The notes beneath the pieces were generated by a model that ran no database searches, was not told the DNA's origin, and saw only the letters and a list, made by a program, of their open reading frames with translations. Made by a program: the position numbers and the translations under genes. From CALHVX01 sp039198065 (lineage in GTDB: Bacteria; Pseudomonadota; Gammaproteobacteria; Pseudomonadales; Azotimanducaceae): 64,000 nucleotides of DNA. The stretch is from contig JBCCTU010000002.1 in NCBI GenBank assembly GCA_039198065.1, forward strand, positions 682,001 to 746,000, written 5' to 3'. Shown here piece after piece: positions 52,139 to 61,039 of the stretch. Positions within the stretch are counted from its first letter, which is position 1; every line of letters starts with the position of its first letter.

Positions 52139-53509
52139 GTGACTGCTTGCGTGATACAGCTTGAATTTAACGAAATCTGCCCCCCGCTCGTGGAGCGTTT
52201 TATGGCAGAGGGCCACTTGCCCAACTTCAAACGTTTGTACGAGCGGTCGGAAACGTTCGTTACCGACGCTGGAGAGGCGCCACCCAACCTAGAACCCTGG
52301 ATTCAATGGACGACCGTACATACGGGTATGCCCTTTGCAGAACACGGTCTGTTCAATCTAGACGAGGGCCACCGGCTACCGAACGAGCAGATCTGGTCTC
52401 AACTTTCGCGCGAGGGTAAGAAAGTCTGGGTTTGTGGCAGCATGAACCTTGGGCACGATGGCAACGTCAACGGCTTTCTTGCGCCAGATCCCTGGGCAAA
52501 AAACGTGAGCAGCCATCCACCGGGTGAATTCGATGACTTCCTGGGCTTCATCCGTCATAACGTTCAAGAGCACACCAATGCGTCGGCAAAAGCGACGTTT
52601 GCTGATACCCGGCGCTTCCTTCAGTTTCTCGTGCGTCGAGGACTGTCGCTCAAACTGGCTTCAAGCCTCTTGAGACAAGTCCTGCTCGAACGGTCTACGG
52701 GCAAGTTTCGATGGCAACGCGCATCGATGCTTGATTTGATTCAATGGCATGTTTTCCGCTACTACTGGCAAAAACATCGGCCGGCTTTTTCGACCCTGTT
52801 TCTCAACAGCGTGGCCCACTTCCAGCATGTCTACTGGCGCAATATGGAGCCGGAGCTGTTTACGGCTAAACCCGATGCGGCAGAGCAAGAGGAGTTCCGA
52901 AACGCGATTTTGAACGGTTATCGGGTTTTCGATCGTGTGCTCGGTGAGTGTCTTGACATGGTCGCTCCCGGCGATCGCGTGGTGCTGTTGTCTGCACTGA
53001 GCCAGCGTCCGTGTTTGAAATACGAGGAGCTTGGCGGAAAGCGCCACTACCGGCCGTTCGACTTTCCAAAGCTCACAGCACTGGCCGGCGTGAACGCGCC
53101 CTATCAGTGTACGCCGGTAATGACTGAGGAGTTCCTGTTGCGTTTTGAGAGTGCAGACGCTGCGCGGCTAGCAGGTGCTCAGCTGGAAGCCCTGACCGTG
53201 GCTGACTCCCAGGCGCTGCGGGTTCGGCGGGATGGACAAGAGCTCATGGTTGGCTGCGGGTTGTTTTCCGAAGTTGCAACATCGGCTCGGGTTGAGAACA
53301 GGACGGCGAGTAGTGACGGTATTCCGTTCTACGACCTGTTCTACCAGATCGCTGAGCGCAAAAGCGGGGAACACGACCCTGCGGGTCTCTTCTGGGTAAC
53401 GAGCGTAGACGGCACGGCGCGTCACCACGAGGCACCGCTTCCGTTAACAGAGGTTTATGGTGTCGTGCGTGCCCTCCTCGACGAAGAGAGACAAGCGCGC
53501 GCTGCCTGA
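52139..53509 (+). CDS. Alkaline-phosphatase-superfamily-like protein, metal-site motifs altered
   Basis: 456 residues from GTG 52139, which has TGAGGT 5 bases upstream; the frame is open to 52088. It resembles type I phosphodiesterase/nucleotide pyrophosphatase-like proteins: ERFMAEGHLPNFKRLYERS, then WIQWTTVHTGMPFAEHGLF, and NSVAHFQHVYWRN. However, the usual metal-binding GlDG strand is QLEFNE here, and the usual SDHG motif reads SALSQ. So the two-metal active site appears incomplete, and it may bind without catalysis or use different ligands. No signal peptide is evident. Single gene between two minus-strand blocks. Confidence 0.65.
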   Translation: MTACVIQLEFNEICPPLVERFMAEGHLPNFKRLYERSETFVTDAGEAPPNLEPWIQWTTVHTGMPFAEHGLFNLDEGHRLPNEQIWSQLSREGKKVWVCGSMNLGHDGNVNGFLAPDPWAKNVSSHPPGEFDDFLGFIRHNVQEHTNASAKATFADTRRFLQFLVRRGLSLKLASSLLRQVLLERSTGKFRWQRASMLDLIQWHVFRYYWQKHRPAFSTLFLNSVAHFQHVYWRNMEPELFTAKPDAAEQEEFRNAILNGYRVFDRVLGECLDMVAPGDRVVLLSALSQRPCLKYEELGGKRHYRPFDFPKLTALAGVNAPYQCTPVMTEEFLLRFESADAARLAGAQLEALTVADSQALRVRRDGQELMVGCGLFSEVATSARVENRTASSDGIPFYDLFYQIAERKSGEHDPAGLFWVTSVDGTARHHEAPLPLTEVYGVVRALLDEERQARAA

Positions 53510-53547
53510 ATGAGCGCTTCCCGGAGGCGGTTGCGGCGGTTATGGTC

Positions 53548-54681
53548 TTAGTCTACCCGAGCCACTCGCTCGCGCGGGGACGCGAGGGCCTGGTGATACA
53601 GCGAAGCGTAGGCATAGACCATCTTGCTTAGCCCGTAGTTGGCCGTAACAAAGTCCCGCGCACGCGCCCCCATGCGAGTACGTGCAGTCTCATCGCCTGC
53701 GAGCCGTAACCAATTCTCCAGCTGCGTGTCTGAGTCGTCTAGCGACGCTAAGAGCCCGGTCTGATCGTGCTTAACCAGTGCCGCTAGACCACCGACGTCT
53801 GTTGCAGTTACCGGAAGTCCCGCGGCCATGGCTTCAATCACAGAGATCGGCGTGCCTTCACTTCGAGACGTAAGGGCGAACCAGTCGAAGGATTCCAGGA
53901 GGTCAGGAATGTCTGTACGTTGGCCTAGAAACTGCACCGCATCTGCGACCTGAAGCTCGTGCGCTATGTTCTCAAGCTGGCTGCGTTCCGGTCCGTCGCC
54001 GACGATGACCAGTTTGGCGGTGGGTACGGCTTTTCTAAATCGTGAGAACACCTGAAGAAGCAACTTTTGATTCTTGATCTCGCTCAGTCGAGCTACGTGA
54101 CCGATAACCGGACCAGACTGACGGGACCCAGACCCCGTTGACCGCAACGGCTCACGGTGGATCGCAAGAAAGGGCGTAAGGTTGATGGCATTGCTTATGG
54201 CAGCGATTCGGTGTTCTGCGACACCCTCGCCCTTCAATCGCTCGGCAAGTTCGTCTGAGACCGACACGGCGAAATCGACGGTCCGCAACGCGGCACGTAC
54301 AAGTAGCTGAGCCAGGCTGCTCGCCGAGCCCATGCCGTGCTTGGTGTGCACATGCTTCACTCGTGTCGCCGCCGTCGCGGCTGCGCCAAAAAGCAGTGCG
54401 GGCTCGTTGTGTGAATGCAGCAGTCCAACTTTGCGGCTACGCAGCAGTTTTCGAAGCTGACGGACGGCGCCGAGTGAACGACCACTACGCCGTTCCAGTG
54501 CAAGAACTTCGATCCCGTTGCTTTCCGCTACGGATGCCAGCTCGCCCCTGGTTTCCAGGCAGCAGATCATAGGCCGGTACTCGGTTGACTGTAGTCCGGT
54601 CGCCAGCTCAATGAGCATGCGTTCCTGACCACCAACGTCCAGGTTCAAGACGAGCATGAGCAAGTTTATCGGCTGACTCAT
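53548..54681 (-). CDS. Glycosyltransferase family 4
   Basis: 377-residue GT-B glycosyltransferase. Donor-binding domain motifs: IGHVARLSEIKNQKLLLQVF, VIVGDGPERSQLE, and SRSEGTPISVIEAMAAGLP, the last containing the E-x7-E motif. The N-terminal acceptor domain begins LLMLVLNLDVGGQERML, the typical GGxE start. ATG 54681 overlaps the upstream stop by 4 bases (ATGA). Cytoplasmic, adds a sugar to the lipid-linked polysaccharide precursor. It is third in a three-gene operon with the two genes upstream of it on the minus strand. Confidence 0.9.
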   Translation of the reverse strand: MSQPINLLMLVLNLDVGGQERMLIELATGLQSTEYRPMICCLETRGELASVAESNGIEVLALERRSGRSLGAVRQLRKLLRSRKVGLLHSHNEPALLFGAAATAATRVKHVHTKHGMGSASSLAQLLVRAALRTVDFAVSVSDELAERLKGEGVAEHRIAAISNAINLTPFLAIHREPLRSTGSGSRQSGPVIGHVARLSEIKNQKLLLQVFSRFRKAVPTAKLVIVGDGPERSQLENIAHELQVADAVQFLGQRTDIPDLLESFDWFALTSRSEGTPISVIEAMAAGLPVTATDVGGLAALVKHDQTGLLASLDDSDTQLENWLRLAGDETARTRMGARARDFVTANYGLSKMVYAYASLYHQALASPRERVARVD

Positions 54682-55832
54682 CGCTCGGTACGTTCCCAGG
54701 CGGCGCTGTCTCCGCGTGTTAGGTAGCGCACGAAACCCATGCCCAGTCCAACGTTCATAGCGATGAGGAAATACAGGGCCAGGGCCGCTCCTGGCCACTC
54801 CTGTTTGTGCGTTGAAAGATGGATGATCATTACCAGGCCGTAGCCCAACAGCTGCAAGATAAGTAGCAGAGAGAACCAGCTAGAACCGGGGGCCAGTATG
54901 GCGTTGCTGATGAACGCGGTCACCAAAAGGTGTGGAACGAACCAACGAATCACCTTGTGAGAAAAGAACACGAATCGAAAGTGCACGCTTGAACGCAACA
55001 CTTCACCGATCAGCCAGCGCAGGCATTGGTAGTTGCCGTTGCCGATGCGAACGCGACGCTTGAATTCATCGTTCGTGGTAAGTGCTTGCTCTTCCTTCGC
55101 GATAGCTTCTTTCGCGTAGATAAGCTCCTTACCCTGCAACACCACACGGCAGCCAATGAGCATATCGTCCACGATGGTCGTGCTTGGGATTGGCTTAAAG
55201 AGCGTTCGTCGTATCGCATAGTTGGCACCATTGGCGCCTGGTAAGCAGCGAAGCCGTGAAGCCCGTTCCTTTAGAAATCGTTCGTACCGCCAGTAGAGAC
55301 TGTCTTGGTTCTCGCTGCCCGATTCAACCGGATCGTAGATCTGCAGCTCTCCGCAGACGCCGCCAACGTCAGGCCCGACGAAGTAGCTGAGCATCTTGCG
55401 GATGTTGTCCGAAGCAAACTCGGTGTTTGCGTCCGAGAAAACCAGTATTTCGCCGGTCGAGTGCGCAACAAGATCGTTCAACACCGATGCTTTTCCGCGG
55501 TTCTGCGCGAAGATATGCACTGAGCACTGGGGGTGATCTGCAAACTGCGCCAAGCGTTCGGCTGTTCCATCACCGCTACCGTCGGAGCCTACGATTATTT
55601 CGAGTTGCTGAGACGGATAGTCCTGTTCCAACAGGTTTCTGATGCGCGCTTGAATGTGTTTTTCTTCGTTAAAGGCCGAAATGATTACGGAGACCTTGGG
55701 TGTCCATTCCGGTGATTCAGTTCGTGCAGGTTCTGATTTGCGCGCAGATATCATGCAAAGCACAAGGGGATACAGCAGGTAGGTGTAGAGAATCAGGCCG
55801 ACGCTTGAGTAGAAGACAAGTGAGAGAATCAC
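54678..55832 (-). CDS. Membrane glycosyltransferase family 2
   Basis: 384-residue GT-A processive-type glycosyltransferase. N-terminal membrane helix (VFYSSVGLILYTYLLYPLVL), then the GT2 domain: VSVIISAFNEEKHI, EIIVGSDGSGDGTAERL (nucleotide site with DG), FSDANTEF (DxD-like), and a Q-x-x-R-W-like RIGNGNYQCLRW in the C-terminal part. Three or four membrane helices follow near the C-terminus. GTG 55832 overlaps the stop of the gene before it (GTGA). It probably extends the polysaccharide at the inner membrane. Confidence 0.88.
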   Translation of the reverse strand: MILSLVFYSSVGLILYTYLLYPLVLCMISARKSEPARTESPEWTPKVSVIISAFNEEKHIQARIRNLLEQDYPSQQLEIIVGSDGSGDGTAERLAQFADHPQCSVHIFAQNRGKASVLNDLVAHSTGEILVFSDANTEFASDNIRKMLSYFVGPDVGGVCGELQIYDPVESGSENQDSLYWRYERFLKERASRLRCLPGANGANYAIRRTLFKPIPSTTIVDDMLIGCRVVLQGKELIYAKEAIAKEEQALTTNDEFKRRVRIGNGNYQCLRWLIGEVLRSSVHFRFVFFSHKVIRWFVPHLLVTAFISNAILAPGSSWFSLLLILQLLGYGLVMIIHLSTHKQEWPGAALALYFLIAMNVGLGMGFVRYLTRGDSAAWERTER

Positions 55833-56974
55833 GGCCTTCGAGCTCCTTCGCGTGCCGCGTGGTGCAGCTCCCGTGAGATCTGTTCGGCGTTGGCTTCCCA
55901 GCTTTGAATGCACGGATTACTGCTGATTGCATCTGGATCCCAGTCTGTTTGCATCGCCTCCCGCAGGGCGTGCGAAAGGGAGTGCGTGTCTCCAGCGTCG
56001 ACCAGTATTCCGCAGTCAGGTGTTACGATCTCGGGAATGCCTCCAACGCGGGTCGCGACTACCGGTCGTCCTGATGCCATCGCTTCGAGCAGGACATTCG
56101 GAACACCCTCGCGGTAGCTCGGCAAGCAGATCACGTCTGCGGCCGCAAACCAGTCCGGTAGTGCCGAGTGTGGTTTCGGTCCAACGCGATGTACCCGGGA
56201 CCTCACCTTAGACTGTGCGATAGACGCATCCAGTTCTGATGAGTCACCACCGGTACCGACAATGTAACCCTGCAGGGGTAACTGATCGAGATCGGCGAGT
56301 GCCCTGAGGAAGTCGAACACGCCTTTACTGCGTAGTAGGTTGCCAACGAACAGCGCGAGCGGCTCGCTCCCCAAACCAAGGTGTTGTCGCGCCTCATCTT
56401 TGTTCTTCGGATAAAACCGGCTGCGATCGATTCCGTTGTAAATCGGCACGATGCGGTCTGGGTCTGCCCCTGCGTTGGTCAGGTGGCCTTTCAGCGCTGC
56501 GCTTACGCTAATGGTTCGATTTGCGTAACTCAACGTTTTCAAAAGACGCTTTCGACGACTCGGGTACTGGAGATGTACGTTTACGTCACTGCCGTGAAGA
56601 CCGAGTACCAGCGGTCGATTGAATCGTTTGGCCAGCGAAGCTGCAGCGAATCCATCTGGGAACAGATAGGAGCCGTAAACGACGTCTGGGCTGAATGCTT
56701 TTACGTCGCGATGCGTAGTTCGGGCAGATTCGGCAAGGAAGTTCCCGTAAAGGCGACGTCCGAATTTCGGCGGATACCAGTATGGGAAGTAGGTTGCGCT
56801 GAGGGTTTCAAGGCTTTTAGGCCGTCCCCCTTTGAGCCACTCGATCCAAGGCACAGGCACAAGAATCTGGAGCGAATGATGCGCACTCAGATGCTTAAAC
56901 TTCTGAGCATTGAATACGCCCCGGTGGGGAGCACTCGATGAAGGATAGAGATTGGAAAAAACGGTGATCTTCAT
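55829..56974 (-). CDS. Glycosyltransferase family 4
   Basis: 381-residue GT-B glycosyltransferase, first gene of the three. N-terminal MKITVFSNLYPSSSAPHRGVF has the usual acceptor-domain start. Donor domain: IYNGIDRSRFYPKNK, LFVGNLLRSKGVFDFLRAL, CLPSYREGVPNVLLEAMASG (E-x7-E). The start at 56974 is preferred over 57010 because AAGGTGG lies just upstream. It shares a 157-base divergent region with the exosortase gene. The sugar donor is not predictable. Confidence 0.9.
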   Translation of the reverse strand: MKITVFSNLYPSSSAPHRGVFNAQKFKHLSAHHSLQILVPVPWIEWLKGGRPKSLETLSATYFPYWYPPKFGRRLYGNFLAESARTTHRDVKAFSPDVVYGSYLFPDGFAAASLAKRFNRPLVLGLHGSDVNVHLQYPSRRKRLLKTLSYANRTISVSAALKGHLTNAGADPDRIVPIYNGIDRSRFYPKNKDEARQHLGLGSEPLALFVGNLLRSKGVFDFLRALADLDQLPLQGYIVGTGGDSSELDASIAQSKVRSRVHRVGPKPHSALPDWFAAADVICLPSYREGVPNVLLEAMASGRPVVATRVGGIPEIVTPDCGILVDAGDTHSLSHALREAMQTDWDPDAISSNPCIQSWEANAEQISRELHHAAREGARRP

Positions 56975-57068
56975 TGCCACCTTGGCACTCGTTGAGGATC
57001 GGAATGCCAACCGCGGTAACTGCCTGGTAAGCGTAGACCACGGCGAAGCGTAGCGAATTCCCCGAGGA

Positions 57069-57084
57069 TGGCATGCGAAATGCG
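57069..57084 (+). promoter_or_regulatory. Candidate sigma-54 promoter of the exosortase gene
   Basis: TGGCATGCGAAATGCG compared with the sigma-54 consensus TGGCACGnnnnTTGCW matches the essential GG and GC with correct spacing and differs at three other positions. It lies 47 bases before the exosortase ATG. Exosortase systems with the PrsK/PrsR pair, where PrsR is a sigma-54 activator, make this plausible, but the regulators are not in the window. Confidence 0.35.
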
Positions 57085-57131
57085 TGACAATCCGGCAAAA
57101 AAAACTGATGGTGGATTGCTAAGCTCTCGGC

Positions 57132-58583
57132 ATGGACGCCTGGCGACTCAAGACCGTACCAATCTTACTGCTTGCTCTGTTCGCCTGCAGCTTGGGCCTC
57201 CACCCCGAAGTGATCTCCCGCCTACACCTGCAGTGGACCACGGCCGGTGAGATTGACTATGGCTACTTCGTTCTGGCTGCGGCGGGTGCCCTGCTAGTCA
57301 CCCAAACGCAGCTAAGCGTCGAGCGTCGTACGATTGTTCTGTGCCTTGTCATAGTTGCTGTCGGTGCTTCCTTCGCGGCGTCGATTGCGAAGCTGATCAG
57401 TTTCAACGCGGCATTTCTCTTGGCCATGATCGCCACTTGGACCCTGCTTGTGCTCGCCTCCTGCGGTGTCCGTAACTTACGCTTGGTCCTGAGTGTCGCG
57501 CTGCTTTTTCTCCTCGCGACACCGGTTCCCTTTCTTCTCGTTCCCTACCTTCGTGAGATGACCGTGGCGGTGGTCTCAGCGCTCACAAAGGCCGTTGGGA
57601 TCGCCGCGTTCATCGAGGGCAACTTGATTCACCTACCGACCGGCATTATTGAAATTGCCGACGGTTGCGCGGGCGAAAAGTATCTAAGGTCATCAATCAT
57701 TCTCGCAGCCATCGCGCTTGGGCTGGGCATCACGCGCTTCGGGTTTTTCACCACGCTAGCCGCGTTCTCTTGCGGGTCGCTTGTCGCGAACTGGATTCGC
57801 GTGTTTTTTCTCGTGGTATTTGCAGACAACACGAGCAGCACCCACCCACTCATTTTGGAGCATGACTGGCTTGGCTGGCTAATCTATCTCCCCATCGTTG
57901 GGGCTATGATCGCCTGGTTGGTTTCGGCAGGCCGAACCAGCTTGGTGGATCCCGAACGAACGCCGGACCGCGGACCTGCCGGGCCTCGCAGTGCCGTGGC
58001 GATCGCGATGCTCTCCGGTCTCGTTTTGACCCTTCCCGCGGCGTTGCCCGCGTTGGCCGTTCGCGCTGCGCCGCCGCTGCAGGCTATCGAATCTCTAGAC
58101 GGAATCCACGGCTGTACCCAGGTTGCTGGTCCGCCTGTTGGTTTCGTTCCGAGCTTTCGTTCGCCCGACGTAGAGCTCATGGAAACGGTTCGTTGTGGGT
58201 CAGGAAACGCCTTAGTGTTACGCCAAAGCGCAGCGTATTCGCAGCCTAAGTCTGGACGCGACATCAGCTCCTGGGAGAACGCACCGGTTGATGAGGATCA
58301 GTGGCGCCGACTCACATCAGCACCCCTTGATCTAGGCGAGGGAAATTCAGCGGAGGCCGTGGTGGTTGCGAGCCGATCTGGCATCGATCGTTATCTTCTG
58401 GTGCATTGGTATGAGGCTGGCGGCACCGCAACGGGCTCAAAGGTTGTGTTCAAGTTGGCGCTGTTGCGAGGTTTCATCACCGGATCTCCCCCACCGACAG
58501 CTGTCCGGCTCGCCGCTCCCTGCGCCGACTCCTGCGATGCCGAGCGCTCGCTCCTCATTGATCTCGCAACGGCGATTCTCTAG
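57132..58583 (+). CDS. xrtA: Exosortase (XrtA/EpsH type) with C-terminal EpsI-like domain
   Basis: 483-residue polytopic protein. The exosortase triad is visible: Cys 179 in DGCAGEKYL, Arg 223 in NWIRVF and His 244 in EHDWLGW, all in the transmembrane part (about 1-275, eight helices). The second half (about 290-483), after another membrane helix, is a periplasmic EpsI-like domain, as in exosortase A fusions. Exosortases sort proteins with a PEP-CTERM tail and are coupled to exopolysaccharide synthesis. The usual Ser after the Cys (CSG) is Ala here (CAG). No PEP-CTERM protein was recognised in the window. Confidence 0.88.
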   Translation: MDAWRLKTVPILLLALFACSLGLHPEVISRLHLQWTTAGEIDYGYFVLAAAGALLVTQTQLSVERRTIVLCLVIVAVGASFAASIAKLISFNAAFLLAMIATWTLLVLASCGVRNLRLVLSVALLFLLATPVPFLLVPYLREMTVAVVSALTKAVGIAAFIEGNLIHLPTGIIEIADGCAGEKYLRSSIILAAIALGLGITRFGFFTTLAAFSCGSLVANWIRVFFLVVFADNTSSTHPLILEHDWLGWLIYLPIVGAMIAWLVSAGRTSLVDPERTPDRGPAGPRSAVAIAMLSGLVLTLPAALPALAVRAAPPLQAIESLDGIHGCTQVAGPPVGFVPSFRSPDVELMETVRCGSGNALVLRQSAAYSQPKSGRDISSWENAPVDEDQWRRLTSAPLDLGEGNSAEAVVVASRSGIDRYLLVHWYEAGGTATGSKVVFKLALLRGFITGSPPPTAVRLAAPCADSCDAERSLLIDLATAIL

Positions 58584-58659
58584 TCGAACCGGTGTCGCAT
58601 GTACGACATGAGCACGCGTACCGGTGCGTTTCGAATCGATGGTCAGCTCGGTTTCGAGG

Positions 58660-60882
58660 CTAGGGTTGCGAGCTGTTGGTGTACACGACTGCACCGTTTT
58701 GGACTTGCAGGGGCCCGCCTGCCACGATTGACAAGCGGTTGTCTTGCACGTCGACGGTATAGGTACCCTGCCGGGCTAACCCCAAAATTGCGATCTCTGC
58801 TGTCCCTAACGATTGCTCACTCGTAAGCTCGATGGGAAGTTTGAGCTCTATCCGTGGATCCATAGGAAAGACGGCGATGTAGCTTGACTCTGGTGTTGTC
58901 ACTAAGGCTCCGAACGTTTGGCCGCTCGCGTCGGTAAGAACGGAGGTATCCGGCGCTGCCAGTCCCGGGCTTCCCCAGAGGTGCACGCCCAAAAAGGACA
59001 CATCGTTTGATCGAACAGACTCCCTGATCTGAAATTGTCGGTGACCCGCGCGCATCTGATTTTCTGATGCAGCGGCATAGAACGTTTTCTCGTCGATAAC
59101 TTCACTACGACTGCCGTTTTCGACGATCTGCTTGAAGAGGTGATCTTTTCCATGGGCCCGCGCTAAAACGAAACCCTTGTCTGTGTCCCGCGGGCGCACC
59201 TCGAAGCGCTGGAGCCGCATGACTTCTCGCGTGTATGGGGATGGTTTATCAATGTCATCCAGCTGGGTCGGGTCGAGTTCTACGCGGTCACCAACGATCA
59301 TTACGCCATCCCAAAAGACGGCAATCTGGCGGCTGACCTGCCGCGCGTAATCTGCTGTTTGCTCGTACCCGTAGACGTTGAACAGTTCTGTGGCGTCCAT
59401 GGCAACCACCGCCACGTTTTCGTCGGAATAGCGGGCAAGGTTCACCGGCCGTCCTGCGTTGCGCAAGGTTGGTGCCTGCGTCCCTGGATAAAAGCCTTGA
59501 GCGTTATCAATGTTCTCTATGTACAACGTGTTGTACGGAGCGACCTTTTGTGACGGCGTTGCGTTCGAGGCGTAGGTTGTTATCGGCTTGCTGTCTGCGA
59601 ACAGATCAAAATGTAGCGCGCCTGCAGATAGGTGATCGACCTGCCAGGGTTCCATGTTCCAGGTAAACAGTTGATCTGCGTCTGTGTCCCAGCTGGATCG
59701 AGCGAAGAACGCGCCGACACCGTTTGAGAAGTAATGCAACGGCCAGCCGAGCTGCTCTGGTGACGCGGCTTCACTACCGCGGTTGTCTTCGCCGATGAGT
59801 TGCCAGGTCGCGCTCCAAAACTCGCCGTTAAGCGGGTCCGGCATCCGGTCAAGTAGCCAGCGGAGCGCCCGATGCGCTTGCGTACCCTGGGTTGCGAGCA
59901 TGGGATTAGCGAGCATGTTTACCGTACGAAAGTTGTTTGAAGGAAAGGTCCTGTCAGTTGTTGCGATACCCAGTGGGTCGTTGAAGAGTACGTGGCCGCT
60001 GAAATCAGCAAGAAAGCTGTAGATCAACCCGCGCGCGTGTTTTTCGGGAAATTGAGGGTCGACCGGCAATCCACCGTCATCGGTGTACAGCGTGTGCCAG
60101 CGGAGATAGAACCGTGGTGTGTTTGCATTGTACGACGGTGATTCTGGCCAGAAGCCGCCGTTCATCGCACCGTCTCTGCCGATGTACGCGCGTTCTAAAA
60201 TTTCGACAGCTTCCTGCTTGTAGATGTTTAGCGTCGTCAGTAAAGGTGGCCGCTCTACGAGTTTTGCATAGGCGTACAACGCTTCCGTGAGCATGGTGGT
60301 TTCGTCGGAGTCTTGTGGGATCAGCGTGCCCGCATCCACTGTTTTTCGGAAGTAGGCCGACCAAAAGTCCATCCAGACATCAAACCTACCCAGAATTTCT
60401 CTCGTCTCCTCCGGTGTCCACAGCTCTCGAGTCCAGGCGAACGCATAAGCAAAGTCTGCCCCGTGCTGTCTAAACCCGTCTCGATTCTTGTAATCCCAGC
60501 TGCGCGCTGCTTCCAAATACGTCGACTTAAAGTAGGCGTTCCAGCGGTTGTAACCGCCGTCGATGGCGATCCGCAGGGCAAGCGGCGTAAGGATGTTTTC
60601 TGCTCGGTTGACAGTGATCTCACCGTCGACGTATCGCTCGAGCCGCTGAGTCAGAAAGTCAAAGGTCTCATCATTTTCTTCAATGGATTGCCGGATGGCG
60701 TTGAGGCGCCCTTCGTCGAGCAACAGAGTTGACGTGTTCCTCGTCGGCGTCTGATTCACGCTGGACATCAACGTTGGCGCTCTCGGCTCAGCGTGAATTG
60801 GGCACGCGAAAGCAGAAAGGAATGCACAGAAGCTTAGGACAATGGCCGTGTTGCTTGAGATCTTCACGCGATTCCAGGACAT
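58660..60882 (-). CDS. Heparinase II/III-like polysaccharide lyase, secreted
   Basis: 740-residue secreted protein. Signal peptide from ATG 60882 (VLSFCAFLSAFACPIHA); GAGGT 5 bases upstream fixes this start over 60912. The N-terminal half is an alpha/alpha-toroid (SWDYKNRDGFRQHGADFAYAFAW; GGFWPESPSYNANTPRFYLRW) and the C-terminal half is a beta-sandwich, the heparinase II/III-like (PL-type) build. WQVDHLSAGALHFDLFADSK contains the His/Tyr-like catalytic surroundings usual in this fold. It probably cleaves or trims the polysaccharide made by this locus. A dyad GTGTC...GACAC lies upstream at 60976-60991. Confidence 0.8.
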   Translation of the reverse strand: MSWNRVKISSNTAIVLSFCAFLSAFACPIHAEPRAPTLMSSVNQTPTRNTSTLLLDEGRLNAIRQSIEENDETFDFLTQRLERYVDGEITVNRAENILTPLALRIAIDGGYNRWNAYFKSTYLEAARSWDYKNRDGFRQHGADFAYAFAWTRELWTPEETREILGRFDVWMDFWSAYFRKTVDAGTLIPQDSDETTMLTEALYAYAKLVERPPLLTTLNIYKQEAVEILERAYIGRDGAMNGGFWPESPSYNANTPRFYLRWHTLYTDDGGLPVDPQFPEKHARGLIYSFLADFSGHVLFNDPLGIATTDRTFPSNNFRTVNMLANPMLATQGTQAHRALRWLLDRMPDPLNGEFWSATWQLIGEDNRGSEAASPEQLGWPLHYFSNGVGAFFARSSWDTDADQLFTWNMEPWQVDHLSAGALHFDLFADSKPITTYASNATPSQKVAPYNTLYIENIDNAQGFYPGTQAPTLRNAGRPVNLARYSDENVAVVAMDATELFNVYGYEQTADYARQVSRQIAVFWDGVMIVGDRVELDPTQLDDIDKPSPYTREVMRLQRFEVRPRDTDKGFVLARAHGKDHLFKQIVENGSRSEVIDEKTFYAAASENQMRAGHRQFQIRESVRSNDVSFLGVHLWGSPGLAAPDTSVLTDASGQTFGALVTTPESSYIAVFPMDPRIELKLPIELTSEQSLGTAEIAILGLARQGTYTVDVQDNRLSIVAGGPLQVQNGAVVYTNSSQP

Positions 60883-60975
60883 GGGTACCTCAACGATTGA
60901 CTGCAACGGCAAACCCGTGAGTTTCTACGGTTGAAACCCAATTGTTGCTGAACGAAACCCACCAGTAGAGTGTAG

Positions 60976-60991
60976 GTGTCACAGTGGACAC
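60976..60991. promoter_or_regulatory. Inverted repeat upstream of the lyase gene
   Basis: GTGTCACAGTGGACAC: arms GTGTC and GACAC with a 6-base centre. It lies in the 157-base gap between two minus-strand genes, 94 bases from the lyase start, and is a candidate operator. Position and symmetry are the only evidence. Confidence 0.3.
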
Positions 60992-61039
60992 GACAAGGAA
61001 GGCATTGCTACAGGCGAGATTGAACGAAATCGACGGGGG

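Noticed and set aside
56982..57010. TTGGCA ... TGCCAA inverted repeat between the glycosyltransferase and exosortase genes
   Set aside because: The arms are 17 bases apart and short; likely by chance, and as a sigma-54 site for the minus-strand gene it lacks the -12 element.
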